Positions 12,501-27,500 of a DNA stretch of 64,000 nucleotides are shown one piece after another (within the stretch, counting starts at the first letter, position 1; the number at the start of each line of letters is the position of its first letter). Made by a program: the position numbers and the translations under genes. This DNA comes from Chrysaora quinquecirrha (Eukaryota > Cnidaria > Scyphozoa > Semaeostomeae > Pelagiidae), in the NCBI GenBank assembly GCA_014526335.1, contig JACTAT010000283.1, positions 90,981 to 154,980 of the forward strand, given 5' to 3'. The notes beneath the pieces were generated by a model. The model was not told where the DNA came from. It worked only from the letters and a program-made list of their open reading frames with translations, and did no database searches.

Positions 12501-15500
12501 CAAGATGCTGTAATGAGCAGCCTAGATGAAAAATCTATGATGCCCCCCCTGTATAGTTCATAGGCCGTATGACAAACAAAAATATCTAACAGATAAGCCA
12601 GGAGGCTGCATATTAACTTTTAAATTACCTTGTCGATGCATCATTCCTCCATGTATAATTCTTGCAACAACGCATTTATTTTCTTCATTTATTTTCAAAG
12701 TAACGCCCTAAAACCGAGAATGATCTTGGATGTAACATTGAAAAGAAAATCCTCACGTCATCTTGAAGCTTCATTACAGTTAAGACTCTATTTAAAAACA
12801 AAATTTCTGACCGTTTGGCCACGTTGCAAAACATTGTTTGTTAAACATTTTTGCACGTGAAAAGCAGAAAATACTTTTCAAGTTCACATTGTTTCACATT
12901 GCTTAGGCCCTGCCCAAACCATTAAACATTGTTTGTCAAACATTTGAAATTGCTTATGAAGCAATGTTTGAACGTTCTGGCAATATGATCAAACATTGTT
13001 TGTCAAACATCTGCAATTTGTTTTACAGCCCTTTACAAGCAATGTTGACCGTTTGGCCCCGTCGCTAAACATTGCTTGAAAAGCGAATATAATACAAATT
13101 TCTTGCACTATGTTTTCAAAAACATGTTCTTCTTGTCAAAACCGAAAATGTTTCAAAAGCAATGTTTAGCGCATGATTAAACGTTCAAACATTGCTTGTA
13201 ACGCAAATCTTCAAAGTTTGGACAGCAATGTTTGATCGTTTTGCCCCACATTTGGCCAGAGTCTAAATGAGAATACGGTATACTAAGTACGTTTTCTATG
13301 GCATACCAATGGTTCTGTGTCCGACTTTGTGAATTGAACAAGACGAACTCTTGTAAGGCTATCTGCAATGCTGTCATTCAAATCAGCACTTTTACCAATC
13401 AATGACGAAACATCTCCATCGGATAGTATTTCATTTATTGTTCGATCGTGACTGCTTAGCAGAGCCTGAATTGAAAAAATATACAGAGATCAGTACCCTC
13501 TTAAAAGATCACTACACATCCCCACCCTTTCAAAAGAAAACTGTCAAATTTGTGCAGCCTCCAGGTATTCTTAACAAATGTTCGTTATTGCTCATTATCA
13601 GTCGTTGCAGCATCCGCTTTACTTTTCACCAAAGCTAAAATTACTTTATCCTCAATTTATTCTTCAAATCTTCTTATTTTTTTTTAACATCACAAAACAG
13701 GCAACTGCTGAAAAATAAGGCTCTAGGGTAATTAAACTGACCATTTCACTGAACATCGTCAAAAATTAAAGTTCAGTGAAAAATCCAGTTCATTTGGCCA
13801 CCTTGTTCAGTCACAGAACATTATTCACTGAATGTTTGACTGTTTGATTGATCGGAGTCAAAATGTTTGGTGAACAAAATTTGGTTCCGTGAAATTGAAA
13901 TGTTCAGTTCATTTGCCCAAAGCCTTAGACAAAAGTATATGAGTTGAGGCTGGGCAATATTCTAGCAATAGTCTTTAAAAAAACGGATAGTTCTGAGCCT
14001 AAATATTCTTATAAACAATATTCTTTTAAAAAATAAGTGTATAGCTTATAGACCTTCAAGGTCGATAAAGGTCTTACATATAGAAAATACGCAAGATTTC
14101 ATCATAATCATAACTATAAAAGCCCTTTTAAACGAATACAAATCTACTTAAAAGGTTGAGTAGACTGTAGCTTGTAACCTTAAACTTTTATACACGTCTT
14201 TTTATAAGGAACCTTTGGTCTGAGTTGAGGCTGGAGTTCCTTAACTTTTCAACAAAATGAGGCTGAAAGTTCCTTATACTGTTCCTTGTCGTGGGATATG
14301 TATAAAAACTAATTTTTACAGCAAATCCATATAAACTATTCTTCATTTCAAACTTTAAGTATAAATGCAGCCTTTTGGGGAAGAACGATGGGAAATATAT
14401 TGTACTTCTGTTCCTTTTTCGTACAAACCGTCTTGTTCTTTGAAAAGGAGTTTCTTAGTTTTTCATCCGAGCCTCGACAGTTCCTTAAAGTTCCTTAATT
14501 TTTGGGGAATTTTCAGCCTCGAGTTCCTTATAAAGGTGTTTCTTATAAGAAAAACGTGTATTTAGTTAACTCCCTAACTCGTACATAATTTTCAACTTTA
14601 AACATGAAAATTAAACTCAAACTTTTCAAAGTTTTCTTTCATTAAGAAACCATGACACTAAAGGTTTAACCTTACTCAAATGTATTTGCTTTTGATAAGA
14701 AACGATATAAAAAGAACCACAAAATATTATTAAATAAAAAAATCATTTCAATTCAAATTTAACTGAAAACATAGTAAATTTAAACCCAAATTTCCCAATG
14801 TGTTTCATTTTCTTAAGAAACCATGACACTAAAAGTTTAACCTTAAAGAAATGTGTTTGCTTTTGATAAGAAACGATACAAAAAGAACGACAAAATGTTA
14901 TTAAATAAAAAAATTTACTAACCATAACATGTGGGTCTCGTAGAATATCCTCTAGCTCTGAAACTTTATCGTCCGGTGTTTCCAAAATTTCGATTGCTGA
15001 TAAAATCTGGGAAGAAAAAATGGACGCTGACATTTTAAAATTACAAAAATAAGCATATAATTATGCATTTAAGATCAGTTTAACTTTGCACCCCGTTTAT
15101 ATGAGATCGGATCCAAAATAAACGTTAATATAGTTATTACAAAGCAGGTCTCCGATCTCCGTGGACCTTCTGCAAACTCTAGCAAATGTATGCAGCGAAA
15201 ACCGGGGGGTTAGCTTCATCGTATCACAAGACGGGTGGCGCATAGTGTCAAATTAGATAACAGTGTGTAATAACCATAACAAGCCCGGGAGGCATACACT
15301 TATCTGGCCTCAAGTTTAGAGGCTAAATTTGGGGATTGGGTCGAATTTCAGAGGCAAAATTTGGGGAGGTCTGCTAGTGCAAGAGGAAAAAATTGGGACA
15401 GAAAATGGGTACATTGTATGTTGGCAAAAACTCTGGTACTTGTAGCAGTTCTTTCTGGGACACAAAATTTGGGGCTTTAGGAGAAATTTCAAAGGCAAAA

Positions 15501-18500
15501 TTTGGGGAGGTCTGCTAGTGCAAGAAGCAGAAAATGGATAAATTGTTGGCAAAACTTCTGGTACTTGTAGGCCCTTGTAGCAGTTCTTTTTGAGAAACGA
15601 AATTTGGGGCTCGAGCGGAAATTTCTAAGGAAAAGTTTGGGGCACTGGTAGACTACTTTTAGAGGCATAATTCGGGGTTTTCGTTGAATTTTCAGAGGCA
15701 AAACTTGGGGCCGAGCCCACTGGCCTCTTATTAGAGCTTTTGAAGTATGTTGGTGATACACGGTGTTTGTTTCCTACTCTTCTTCCACGTGTTTTTCACT
15801 CCTACAAAATCTCCTACACCCTTGCTTGTTGTCACGGAAATCCTTTTTTTCTCAGAAATCTCATACGCCCTTTGGACGAGTGCAACGCCCCTCGTGTTGG
15901 ACAGTGCCCCTGTTGATTGTACTTAGATATGAACCCAAAAAATCGAGTTTTCTCCTCCTCAAAATCTCCTCCATCAATAATCAACGATGAAATACACTAA
16001 AACAGTTGTTCTTAGCGAAATTTCGTACAGCTTGACCCGCTGAGAACCGTCGCTGTTTCTCAATTCCAAGCTCAAACGAAAAGCCATATTTGCTCATCAA
16101 GAAACAGATATATTGAAAAATTAATGGTTCGCTTTTCAAAACTGACATTTGCATGGGTTGATTTACGATGCTCTAATTTATATGGTCACAAATTTCGAAA
16201 GCCAACAGTATGCAAGTATCTATATCTGGCCAAACTGTTGTTAGAGACAGTTGTACTTGCGATAATTCCTTCAAATGTACTTGCGATATATGTAAGCAGT
16301 ACATTCATAATGTTGGATTTGTATGAAGCCGACACAATTATCACTTTTTTCGTTTTCCGTTTTTATTATTATTAAAAGTAATCAGTTTGTTTGATTTGAA
16401 CTTTCATATTAATTTCTCATTAACTTTGATTATTAGCTATTATCTGTCTTAGTTATTAAATTTAGCTTGTTTCGTAGTTAGTTTGAATTAGCTTTATACT
16501 TAGAAGCTATTGATGTAGTAACTAACTTTAAATAAAGAGAGAAAAAAAAAAAAAAAAAACTTAGGCTCCGGCCAGACGATCAAACATTGTTGATAAAACA
16601 TTTGAGATTTGCTTTACACGCTTTTTTTTATAAGGAACCTACCTCAAGGCCTAGTTCTTAAAGTTCCTTATTTTTGGACCTCTTTTGAGGCAATTGTAGT
16701 TCCAAAAGTTCTTTAATAGTTCCTTAATTTTAACTGCACAAACAGTGGTCTTAACAATAAAGGAGAGACGTTTGTCATTGACGTTTTTCATTGGGCGTTT
16801 TTCATTTGACGTTTTTAATTATAAAAAAAAGCGTGTACACTTAATGTTTGACCGTTTGGCCACGTCGCAAAACATTGCTTCTCAAGCAGAATCGCTTAGT
16901 AATTTTTTTGAAAAAGCTCAAAAACATTTTATGCTTGTCTCAAGCAAAAAATGTTTGAGAAGTAAAGTTTTGTGATGTGGCCAAACGGTCAAACATTTTG
17001 CTTGGCTAGCAAATTTTAAATGCTTGACAAGCAATATTTGATCATTTGGCCAGGACCTTAGGACTGAGAGAATTGAAACATCAATTATGTTGTTGTGGAT
17101 GTAAGTAGCTGTTTACGAAAGAGTGGGAGGAAGGTAATAAGTCAGCCCAAACGATCAAACATTGCTCGTCAAACATTTGAGAAGGGCTTCGTAAACAATT
17201 TTTACTTGAGACAAGCGTCATGGTTCTTTAAATCTTTAAACTTTGAAAAGCACTTCTACTTTTCAAGCAATGTTTGTGACGTAAAGCAAAGTAAATTTCA
17301 AATGTTTGACTAACAATGTTTGATCGTTTGGCTGAGGTCTTCAGTACCTGACCTGAAACAGACTTGCTTCAAGTTTGCTAGAAAAGGGCCGAGAGGGAAA
17401 GATGATGGAAAATAAGAACAAATTCAGGCGAAGAACGAAGCTAAGTACTGTATTCTTATAAGATTAACTATTTAAAGGTGCAGATTAGGGTTGGTTTTAA
17501 GCAAAGGACAGTTTGCAGATAGGCCTGTAAAACCCGTGCCTATTTCCCTATTTCCCTAATAATTCTACTATAGCTATATTAGGACTGGTGCTCTGGTTAC
17601 GAAAAACAAATGTGTCCCTGGCCATGTTCTTTGTATATGTCAGTCTCAAGAACACTGTCACAATACCAAACAAAAAAATCCTTATACAAACTTCTAGATA
17701 TTAAATATTTATCACCAAATGTTAATTTTATATCTAAAAGACAAACAGTTCGACCATTTTTAAAATCACAATCATACCGCGCCCACGCGCCTGGTTCTTT
17801 AGGATTAGGCCCATGTGAAGAGATTATGTTATTTCGAAATTTTCCATGTTGTTTGAAAAGTTGTGCAGGGACGTCGGCTTCTAGCAGATGTTAGAGTGGA
17901 ATTATAAGGAATTTACTTAGTTTTAAGGAAACGGCTTAAGAAACAGTTATAGTTTCGCACAGTTCCTATATGGATATACGGAAAATTAAGTCTAAAAGCC
18001 AATTTCTCATGAATTAATTTCACAGAAAAATTAAAGAGCTTCTTCGGTCAGGGTCACTTGACCTTGGTTATATCACGTGATTTGTTCTAAACCATCGAGA
18101 TCCGTACTGCCCACTGCAAGCACCCCTTGGCTATGCACGACCATGTATACATGCTAAACTACCTGGCCAGTCCCGCACCGAAAGTTAACGCTTTAGTTAC
18201 CTACTACGCCTGCGTCGATGTAGGTGGGCAATGTTTGTTGCCAATGTAGGTGGGCAAACGAAGCCTTCATTCTGAATTGTTGGGTGAAATTTTTATACTG
18301 GTTAAAGTTCAACTAACATTACCCAACAACGCTCACTCAACAAATTTCGTCCGTGGATGTTGGAGAATGTTAGGTGAGACTTATAACTTTGAGCCTGCTA
18401 AGCAGGCAGCAAGTTTTACCATAGTACCAGATTAGCCTTGGCAAGACAAGATTCTTTCTTCCAAGAATTCATCGCCTTCACGGGAACCATATAACTTATC

Positions 18501-21500
18501 TACCATTGCTGAACTTTCGCTAGAGTCCGGGGAGGTTTAGGGGATGCCATAGAGGACTAACTTGTTGACTACGTTTGGCCAGGGCTTTACCTATCTGCAG
18601 AGCAAGGACCTAAAACCTAGAAACACTGCGCAGAATCAAATCGACTTACCTCAGAGGATATATCCTCGGCAATTGGTTCAGCTGTCTGCGTAGATCTCTG
18701 CTGCGAATTGTGCAAAACTCTGCTGTAGATCTAGAGAAATACCATATAATGTTAAAAACAGAATTAAAAAATCAAGAACCTTGCCTTATTTAAACGAGCA
18801 ATGACATATATTGACTTGATTTATTGAATCGATCAATGATTCTCTGACAGGCACAGTGGAAACCATTCAAGCTACCAGCTACCTGTAGCTCAATTCAAAT
18901 GTCTCACTCAAAGCTAAATACACACTATTTTTAAACAGAACCTACCACAAGGTCTACAATCTTGGCCAAAATTATAGACACTTTGAAACTTTTAAAGCAG
19001 CTTCGCTTTGTAAAAGCCCCCTCTCCCCAATATCAATGTTGTAGAATAAATCTCATTCCTAAACGAAAGGTAATACATTTATCTTCAACCGGAGGCAACA
19101 TTGATACAGGGGGGGTTGTCCTTCCCATTTCTAGTGATTTGTTTCAAGTTTGATGTCGCATGAAGATTTCTGGCAAAGTCTCAATGAGGTTTGACCAGGA
19201 TTGTAGTTCCTAAAGTTCCTTATTTTCGGATCTCTGTTGATTAAATTTTAGTACCAAAAAGATTAGACTTACTACACGAGTCTCAGGTTCCACTCATAAA
19301 AACTAGACCAACAACTACATCAATTCGCTACAACCAGTTTGAGCAGCTTTCTGACAACAACAACAACTAAAGATGGTAGCTGCGATGTCTGGGACTCATG
19401 TAACAAGTCTACAAAAAGTTCCTTAATAGTTGTTCAATTTTAACTGCGTTTTTACTGCCATGACTATTATACAGAGACATTTGCATGTAAGCAAAGCTGG
19501 AAAATACTCAAAGAAACATTTGAAACATGCATCACAAACAATTCATGGCCGTTTTGACTGAAAACGAATGGAACTGGCTTCCTAATTCTTGGTTATTTGC
19601 AGTGATAAAATATTCAAAATTGAAAAGTTCCTTTGCGATTTCATCTTTTGCAGTATAAGTTCTTCAAATTTCTTGGCCTTCTGCGTGTACGCAGGTTCCG
19701 CAAAAATTGGTTCTTAATAAAAAAACGTGTACCAGTAGTTCAATGCGAATGTCTCACTAAAAGCTAAATACGCGAATTTTTTATAAGAAACTAAAACCGA
19801 GGGGTGTATCATTTTATAAATCTCTTACACCTTCACGGTAAATCTCCATAAATCTTATAAATCTTATAAATCTCTTTAAAATCTCAGGTTTTAGCTACTG
19901 CGCATGTGCATAAGTCTTGATTCGCCTGCAGGACAAAGCTGGACAACGATTGTAGGAAAAGTACGCGAGTCCTTCAAAGACGTAATCTAAAGTTAAGCTA
20001 AAGTCTTTGGACCAAATAAAGTCATTGTGAAAAAAGAAACACGACAAAGAGATTTATAAATCCCATAAATCTCGTCCGCTATTTTTAGTAGTGATACACC
20101 CTCGACTTAAACAGTGGCCCATTACTGTGAAAGGTTCTTAAAATTTATCGTCTGAAAGTTTCTTACAAGGTTTGTTAATATCTATATAGATTAGTAACGA
20201 TAATCAGTATACCTCTAACAGGTGGTGTAATGCTGGATCCTCAAACAACACTTGTAGGAACGTGACGTCATCGATATCACCACCAGCTAGCAGTTGAATA
20301 TCTTCAAGGGAATCGATCAGTTGCGCAATGGCAGCTACAAATGAGGGAAGAACACTAATAAAACAGTAACGAAAAACCAAAAATTAAGAGACAGATCTCT
20401 GGTTCAGGAGGAGGCTGTATAAAAATGGCTTACTCTTTTCCATCATAAGTAAAAAGAACTCAAGTAAAACACGTTAATCATTTTACTATCATCGTTTTCG
20501 CAGTGTCATGCAATTGAGGGGTTGACTCTAATAGAGAGTTATATAAATTTGCCGCCTCAGTTTATGGGTTTTTCGCTGATTATTTGCCCTGGTTATGGAA
20601 CACGTTTTGTGAACATTTGCCCAGCATAGGGACAGGCGCCTGCAATTTCAGATGATTTAAACAGCTAACCGTTAATTCCAGGACTTTGCTGAAATGTTTG
20701 AAAGCAGAAAGCCTACTGAAATTCTTCAATGTTTTCAGTACAATATAGGGTAGGGTGTGAGAGAGTGTGAGAGAGCTTTGATCTAGCCAAAATTTTACAG
20801 TTAGGAAAAGTTTTCATCCTGGGTAAGTTTTATAGATAATAACCTGATTATGGGCTCATAATTTCAACATGTTTTCCTGGTTATAACCCTCAAGTTGGTA
20901 GTTTCTCCGAGGCACTTGTATCCCATGTTCACGACAGGACTTACTCCCCCCTCACTGTGATAGATTTGACCACAGTGATCTAAGCTTTCGTTTGACTGAG
21001 GACAGAATTTGGTCAAGGTCCAGGTAAAGATCGAGATGTCATGTCGACACATTAACCAATAATGGTCAGTGAAAATAAGGCTCTAATTTCAACACATAAT
21101 TTATTAAACAAAAATACAACTAGAGACTATGAGTCATCCAAGGGCTCATAGTCTCCCAAAATTCCACAATGCCGGCAAGTCAACAAATTCGTAGCCCATA
21201 ATCTGAAAAAATTCGAAAATTCTAACCAAACATGGCTCACTCATTACCAGTACAAGAAATCCGCAAACCGCGCATAACACGGGGAGTTACACGAGTCACC
21301 CAACTTGGATCAATCACCCCAGGTAATATCTGTGCAGAAAAGTGAAAGTGTGTGCAGTAAAAGGTATCGGGCTTTACCCGAAATCATGTTGATTTTTCAC
21401 AGTGGAGGATATTCAGTACAGTTGAGGATATCGTCAGTAAAGTGGAGATCTTTCAAAAATTCTCTACTAATTTTTTTGTGCTGCATGGAAAAGAAAGAAT

Positions 21501-24500
21501 TTGATAGCAGAATTTGAAAGTTATTATACCTGAATCTGACAAATCTTCGTTCGCATCAACAGCATGGGAAGTCAAAGCGACTTCGTCCTTGATAAATAAG
21601 ATTATATATTATAAATAAGGCATTTAAAATGCAAGGCCAAGGAACTTGCCCCCCAGGGGTGCAGAGCTTGGACGTCACGGGAGGACTTAGCCCTCATAGT
21701 AATTGGGAGAACATGGCAAGTATTCTAAAGTTTGGTATTTTTGTTTGATCATCTGTCTTTGAACATGGTCACTTGAAATGTACCATTAGGGTCGATGAAC
21801 CTCTAGGTTTCGTTTTAGGGCAACAAAAAACACTGGTGACATCAATGATTTGCTGCAGGGGCATAAGAATTCCCATTATTTCAAATATGGATTTTATTAC
21901 CTCAGAACCTTGGCCTTCCAGGCGATCAGTATCATCTAGCAAACAAAATAGAAACAATTTTTAAACTAGCAATTCTTTATGCAAATAAAACGAAGAAGAA
22001 CATTGTTTTTGTTTCAAAGATTCAGGGGCGTTGTGACCAGGCGGAACACTGGGAGATTCCCCGGTGGACCCCTTTCAAGATAACCTTTACAAAACTCATG
22101 AAAATATTAGTGTGACACAAATTTGGCTGAATTTATTGATGGGGTCCAGACAGAAGACAGTCCAGTATAAGGGTCCTTATCCTCATGGAAGGACCTTTAG
22201 AATAATGATGGCCTATGAAGTAACACAGAATTTACAAAAATGCGATGAAATTGAAGTGTCCCAGAATTCAAGTGATTACAGATTTCATTTTTGTGTTCTG
22301 TACTGTAAACAAAAAAGGGGCAAAAACAGGAAAATTGTTCTTCGTTTCTCTTCTATGGTGTTGGTTTAGAAAAATTTAATTGCCTCGTTGCATTTTTGTT
22401 TTTGCAGTCTTGTGGCTTTACTGTGCTTCTGCTGATTCATTATTTTAATGCCAAGGTATGGCTATTTAGGTTAGGCTGTTTAACCGTCTCCCAGGTTAAA
22501 AGTAATGGTACTAAGGCAATTAGGGCATTGATTTCCACCAGTGGATCTTTCCACAAGTAAGATGTTCCTTTAGCTTATCGCATTTCCGAAGTTCTGTGCA
22601 ATTCAAAAAATCACATGCATTTATACATACCTCCGCACTGTCTTCTTGCTAATGCAGCCATCACTTCACACTAAAAAAGTAATTAGCAAAACATTCATAC
22701 GGAGAATAGCTGTTTCATAAAAAACTATACTATCTTCCCCTGAACTCACAGGAACAGCTCCCTTAGATATTCAGGTCGACACTCCTGGATTAAGGCAGCA
22801 GCCTTTCTACTGATTTGGATCAGCAGTGTCGTCACAGTCTTAAGAGCGCCATAAGAATTTGCTATCGAGAGTTTCTTATAACAAAAAGATGCGTGTGAAA
22901 CATTAACTTGGGCGGCAGCTCTTACTGATTACCATCGGCAGGGCCGTTGAACTCTTAAGACCGCCATAAGAATTTCCTATCGAGAGTTTCTTATAAGAAA
23001 AAGATGCGTGTGAAACATTAGCCTCTATGCCTTCGGCGGCAGCTCTTACTAATTACGATCGGCAGGGCCGTTGAACTCTTAACACCGCGATAAGAATTTC
23101 CTATCGAAAGTTTTTACTCGTAAGAAAAACAAAGTAAAGTTGCCGTTTTTAAGTCTAATACTAGGCTAGGGCCTTCTCAGTCGACTTTACACTTAACCAA
23201 TGTTCTGGATGCATAAAGCACATAGCAGGATGCAGCCACACATGGAAATGATAACTACTAACAAGGTACACATTTAAAAATCTGGGTAGAGAAGAGAGAG
23301 ACACATTGTGTTAACAACTTGCCCAAGGTTTTGCATCTCTGCAACACAAGTGGAAAAACCATGGCTCGAACCCACAACGTTTTCGATAAGAGTCCTAACC
23401 ACTCCACAGAGACAAAAATATGCGTTAAACTTAACTCATAAAATCCAAATTGATAGGAGATGAAAAACCTATAGTAATTCTTATTTCATTAACTTTCATT
23501 TATTTCTTAAACATTTTACTTATATTTATTCTTATATTTATTTATATTAAACCGAATTAGATGAAGAATGAGGCTATTCATCCTGACTTTCACCACATTC
23601 ATTACATATTTATATTTATTTTACAGTAAATATATTATTAGCAATCTTGTTTTTGTAGAAAACATCTGAGAAACGTTTTTAATCAAATTCAAAGCAATTA
23701 AATTCAAATTCTTTTGGATATTATGCGAGAAAATTATTTCGTCTACTAAAAAGTTAACCTGCTGCTATTCTGAATGACAAACAGCTATTAATAACTGTAG
23801 ATTAAGAAGGTCACATGGCAATTTATGTATAACAGCGTAGCTATTGCTATTCCCCTAACTCTTTGCAAACAACAACAGCAACTTTCTCAAAACAGCACCA
23901 ACAACCGATAATCCACAAAACAGTGCAAAATGATTGCAAAATGGGCAAAATGCCTCCAAGAAACATTTGCGTGTCTCTTGCTAAAAATTTTGTCGCATGC
24001 TGCAAAGTTTCCGAGGTGGCTAAACTGGGAGACACCGAGGGGGCATCAAATGTCGCGCGCGACATGTCTCCTAGTTTAACCAGGCCTTGGCTAACAAGAC
24101 CTCGATCATGGCTGTGACGCTACAGTGGCTGGAGCTTGAACCCCGACCCACTGAGCGCACGACACCACGAGCTTCAAGGATTATGCCTCGATGCACCAGT
24201 ACCCTCTATTCCGAAAGTATGTAAAATCGATAAAGCTCATCTGTGTAGTGTAATAATAAATGTGAAAATCGTTGTTTAGAAGTATAAAAAGCCTGGAAAA
24301 TTATCAAAACTCATAATTCCTGAGTGAAATCGATACCTTAGAAGAAAACCAAGGACACCATTACTCGGAGTACAGATATTAGCCTGGAGAGGGGGGGGCA
24401 ATTCTTTCCCTGGGAATCTCGTGAACTGCTGCCGTAAATCTTTTGATTACACAGAAATCTCTTAAAAATCCTTTTGTTTCAACAGGAATCTCGTATAACT

Positions 24501-27500
24501 TTTTGAAGAGTGCATTACCCTTTGTATTAGTCCCTATTAGCCCCCCTACGAAATGTAGTAGGAATATAGTACTATGTATGCCCTTTTATGTCATGTGTTA
24601 TGACTTGTAGTGTACACGTGTATTTGTCAGTATTTTTACTCTTTGTTTGTGTAATGTTTGTATGAGCACGCGCGCTGTATTTATGCTTGTAGTTAATTAA
24701 GCACAGTATATTAACTTTGCACACGCTGCAAATAGGAGTTCAGTTCTGTTATTCATAATAAGAGATGCATCACAAGCCTTAGTCTCTCTTGTTGTCTCAG
24801 CTCAACTCTACCACAGCAAAACTTCTGAGGAACACAGAAAAAATTATATACTGACCTTCAGTCTTTTTCTTGCGTTGAATTTCCTTAACTCGTCGATAGA
24901 ATCCTTCAGATGCGTTCTCTCGGCGCTGTGATCACGGTCCTAATAAAGTCCAAATTAAACACACTGTTAGGTCTAAGTAAAGGCAAGCAATTAAACAACG
25001 CATTAAGACCTCGCTTTAACAGTATTTAGGTCTAGCTTTAATAGCACCCGTGCTAATAACTGAGTTCCTAAATCGACGAAGCTAGCTTTTTAAACAGGGT
25101 GCATTAATTATTTACGAGCTATTTCTGAGCTACAAGCTATTAAACAGAAAACTGAACAGGCTATAACTTGTTTTCCCTGCTAAACAATTGCGATTCTTTT
25201 CATCGTAAAATATTGATTAGCATTTCTCTATCAACAACACGTGTAATGTAATTTCTTAAATGAAGTACTGTATGTACTATATGACGTCATCTGTTCGGGT
25301 ACAGTACAGAGGCTTTAACCTCGATACATAAGCCATTGTAATATGGCTATTGAATTGAATTTCTGGATTCAGAAAAAATAACGCAACTTAACTCAATAGC
25401 CAAACTAGACTTACTACACAAGCCGTACTATTCGCAAACAACAACCAACAATTACCCGAACAACCACAACAACAGGTTGCTATTTGCTTCATAGTGCTAG
25501 GTTTTGAAACTCAAATTTTATAAGTCCCAATCTGAGGAAACAGCTGTATGTTGTTGTAGTTGTTAGAAGCTGTTTCCGAAAGAGTGGGAGAAAGGTAATA
25601 AGTCAAACAAGAAGCGACTTGTGTATTGAGTCTATAGAGGATTTCGCAAAATATGGAGACATTTTCAGTTCCTGTCACTCCTTTGTCTTTTTATTAAGGA
25701 TTTTCAAAGGAAATTCGAGGAATAATTTCTTGTTTTTGCTTGCGTTAATGTTTTTGAACTTTTTCAAACAATTTTGCTTGTCAAGCAATGTTTTGTGACG
25801 GGACAAAACGTTCAAACATTGCTTTATTAGCAAATGTTTGATCAACAATGTTGGATCGTTTGGTCAAGGCATTTAGATCATTCAACTTGATTTCGTAATG
25901 CAAAAGCAGGTGAAGGTGAGATGAAATGGTGTTTTAGCGCCAGTCGCTAGGATCTCAGTAGTAGGTTAACTAATCGAGACCTCAACCCTGGCCTTGACGC
26001 TACCGTGGCTGGGCTCGAACCACACTGAGCTTCTGACACCACAAGTCAGCTGGATTACACCAAGACGCCACAGCGCCTTCAAAGCTGCTATGAACAATAG
26101 AATTTCGGCAATGGGTCTAACTGACCCCCTGTAACATATGACTTCGTGGTATTTGTCAGTTGATTATACGTATCCCCCGGGGGTTAATAGGCTTACAAAC
26201 AGTCGGAGAGCTAACGATAGACAAAAAAACTTACGAGAAGCCATGGATGCGATAAGACTCCGTCAGCAGTTATTCGCTCTTTAGGATTAACAGTCAGCAT
26301 ACAAATGACAAGATCTTGCGCTCTTTCTGATATACTTTCCCACTGCCTCGATTTCATCTGAATTCCAAGAAGGAAGAAAAAATTTGCAAACAAAACATGC
26401 GGACGTAAAAAAGGGAACGGAAACACGTTTCTGTTTTATATCATGAACCGAAAAGAATAATTGATTATTAAGGGGACTCTTGCATTGTATTTGATTTACT
26501 TTCTCATTGCCTCGATTTCATATGCACTCCAAGAAGGAAGAAAACGCAAGGAAGTAAAATTTGCCTTATCTGAATTCCAAAAGGGAAAGTGCGAGGAAGT
26601 AAAATCTAGAACTGAAACGCGTTTATGTTTGATGACGTGAACATAAAAAGAACAGCTGATAGTTGTTATATTAGGAAAATAAAAAGTAGTAATACACAAG
26701 TTCAAAATCGCTAGAAACAGCGGAAACATCTTAGGACAAACTTAGGAGCTTTTTTTGTCTGATACTCCTCAGAGCAAAATCATTAGAAACAGACCGAAAC
26801 AATTGACTAAGGCACAAATTACACCCAGATGCGGATTGAAATGCACCAATCAGAAAGTGAAGCCGAATCGGCATTGTGTTTTGAACACCAATCAGCGTGC
26901 GGGATACAGTGAGAAGACTAGTTAGTTAAACTTAATGAAGAGTCCAAGTGAGAAAACGAACTCTTTCTGCCTAAAAATAGCCAACTTTTTGGTTCTGACT
27001 TCACAAATTGCATTCTATGGTCGTTTTCTGTCTTATAAAGTTACCAAACTAGTGAATTCTTGACTAAAAACAACAGAAAATAGATAACATACCGTGAACC
27101 TGCCTTTGACTATTGAATCGAACATGCTTTCACACGTGCCGTAGAAAGGAAATGATCCACTTAGAAGGATGAATAGAATTACACCTAAAAACAGAAACAA
27201 GTATTTCAATTGTTCAAAAGAGATAACACTGGGCACAAAAGTGACCTCAATGCTTGCCAAACTTGGTTCCAACAGAAGATGTCCAAATCAAATGAAATGC
27301 AACGGCTTTCGTTGCTAAACGTCAGGAGTCAGGGATGAGTCCATGTAATATGCAGCACGTTTGAGCAGACTGCACATGTTTTCCGATCGCGGAAAGCAAG
27401 GGCGCTCCTGTCGACTGCGCTTGACGGGGTCGTCAACTAATCGCAATAGTAGAACACGTTCAATTTTCAGGAACTGTGCCCCGACTAGTTGCCGTCAAAA

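Noticed and set aside
12780..13263. CRISPR-like alternation of palindromic repeats
   Set aside because: The genome is eukaryotic, spacing is irregular, and the repeats are MITE words with inverted ends.
22064..22369. A 101-aa plus-strand frame in CASK intron 11
   Set aside because: Composition is protein-like, but no homology, start context or splice partner was recognised; left uncalled.
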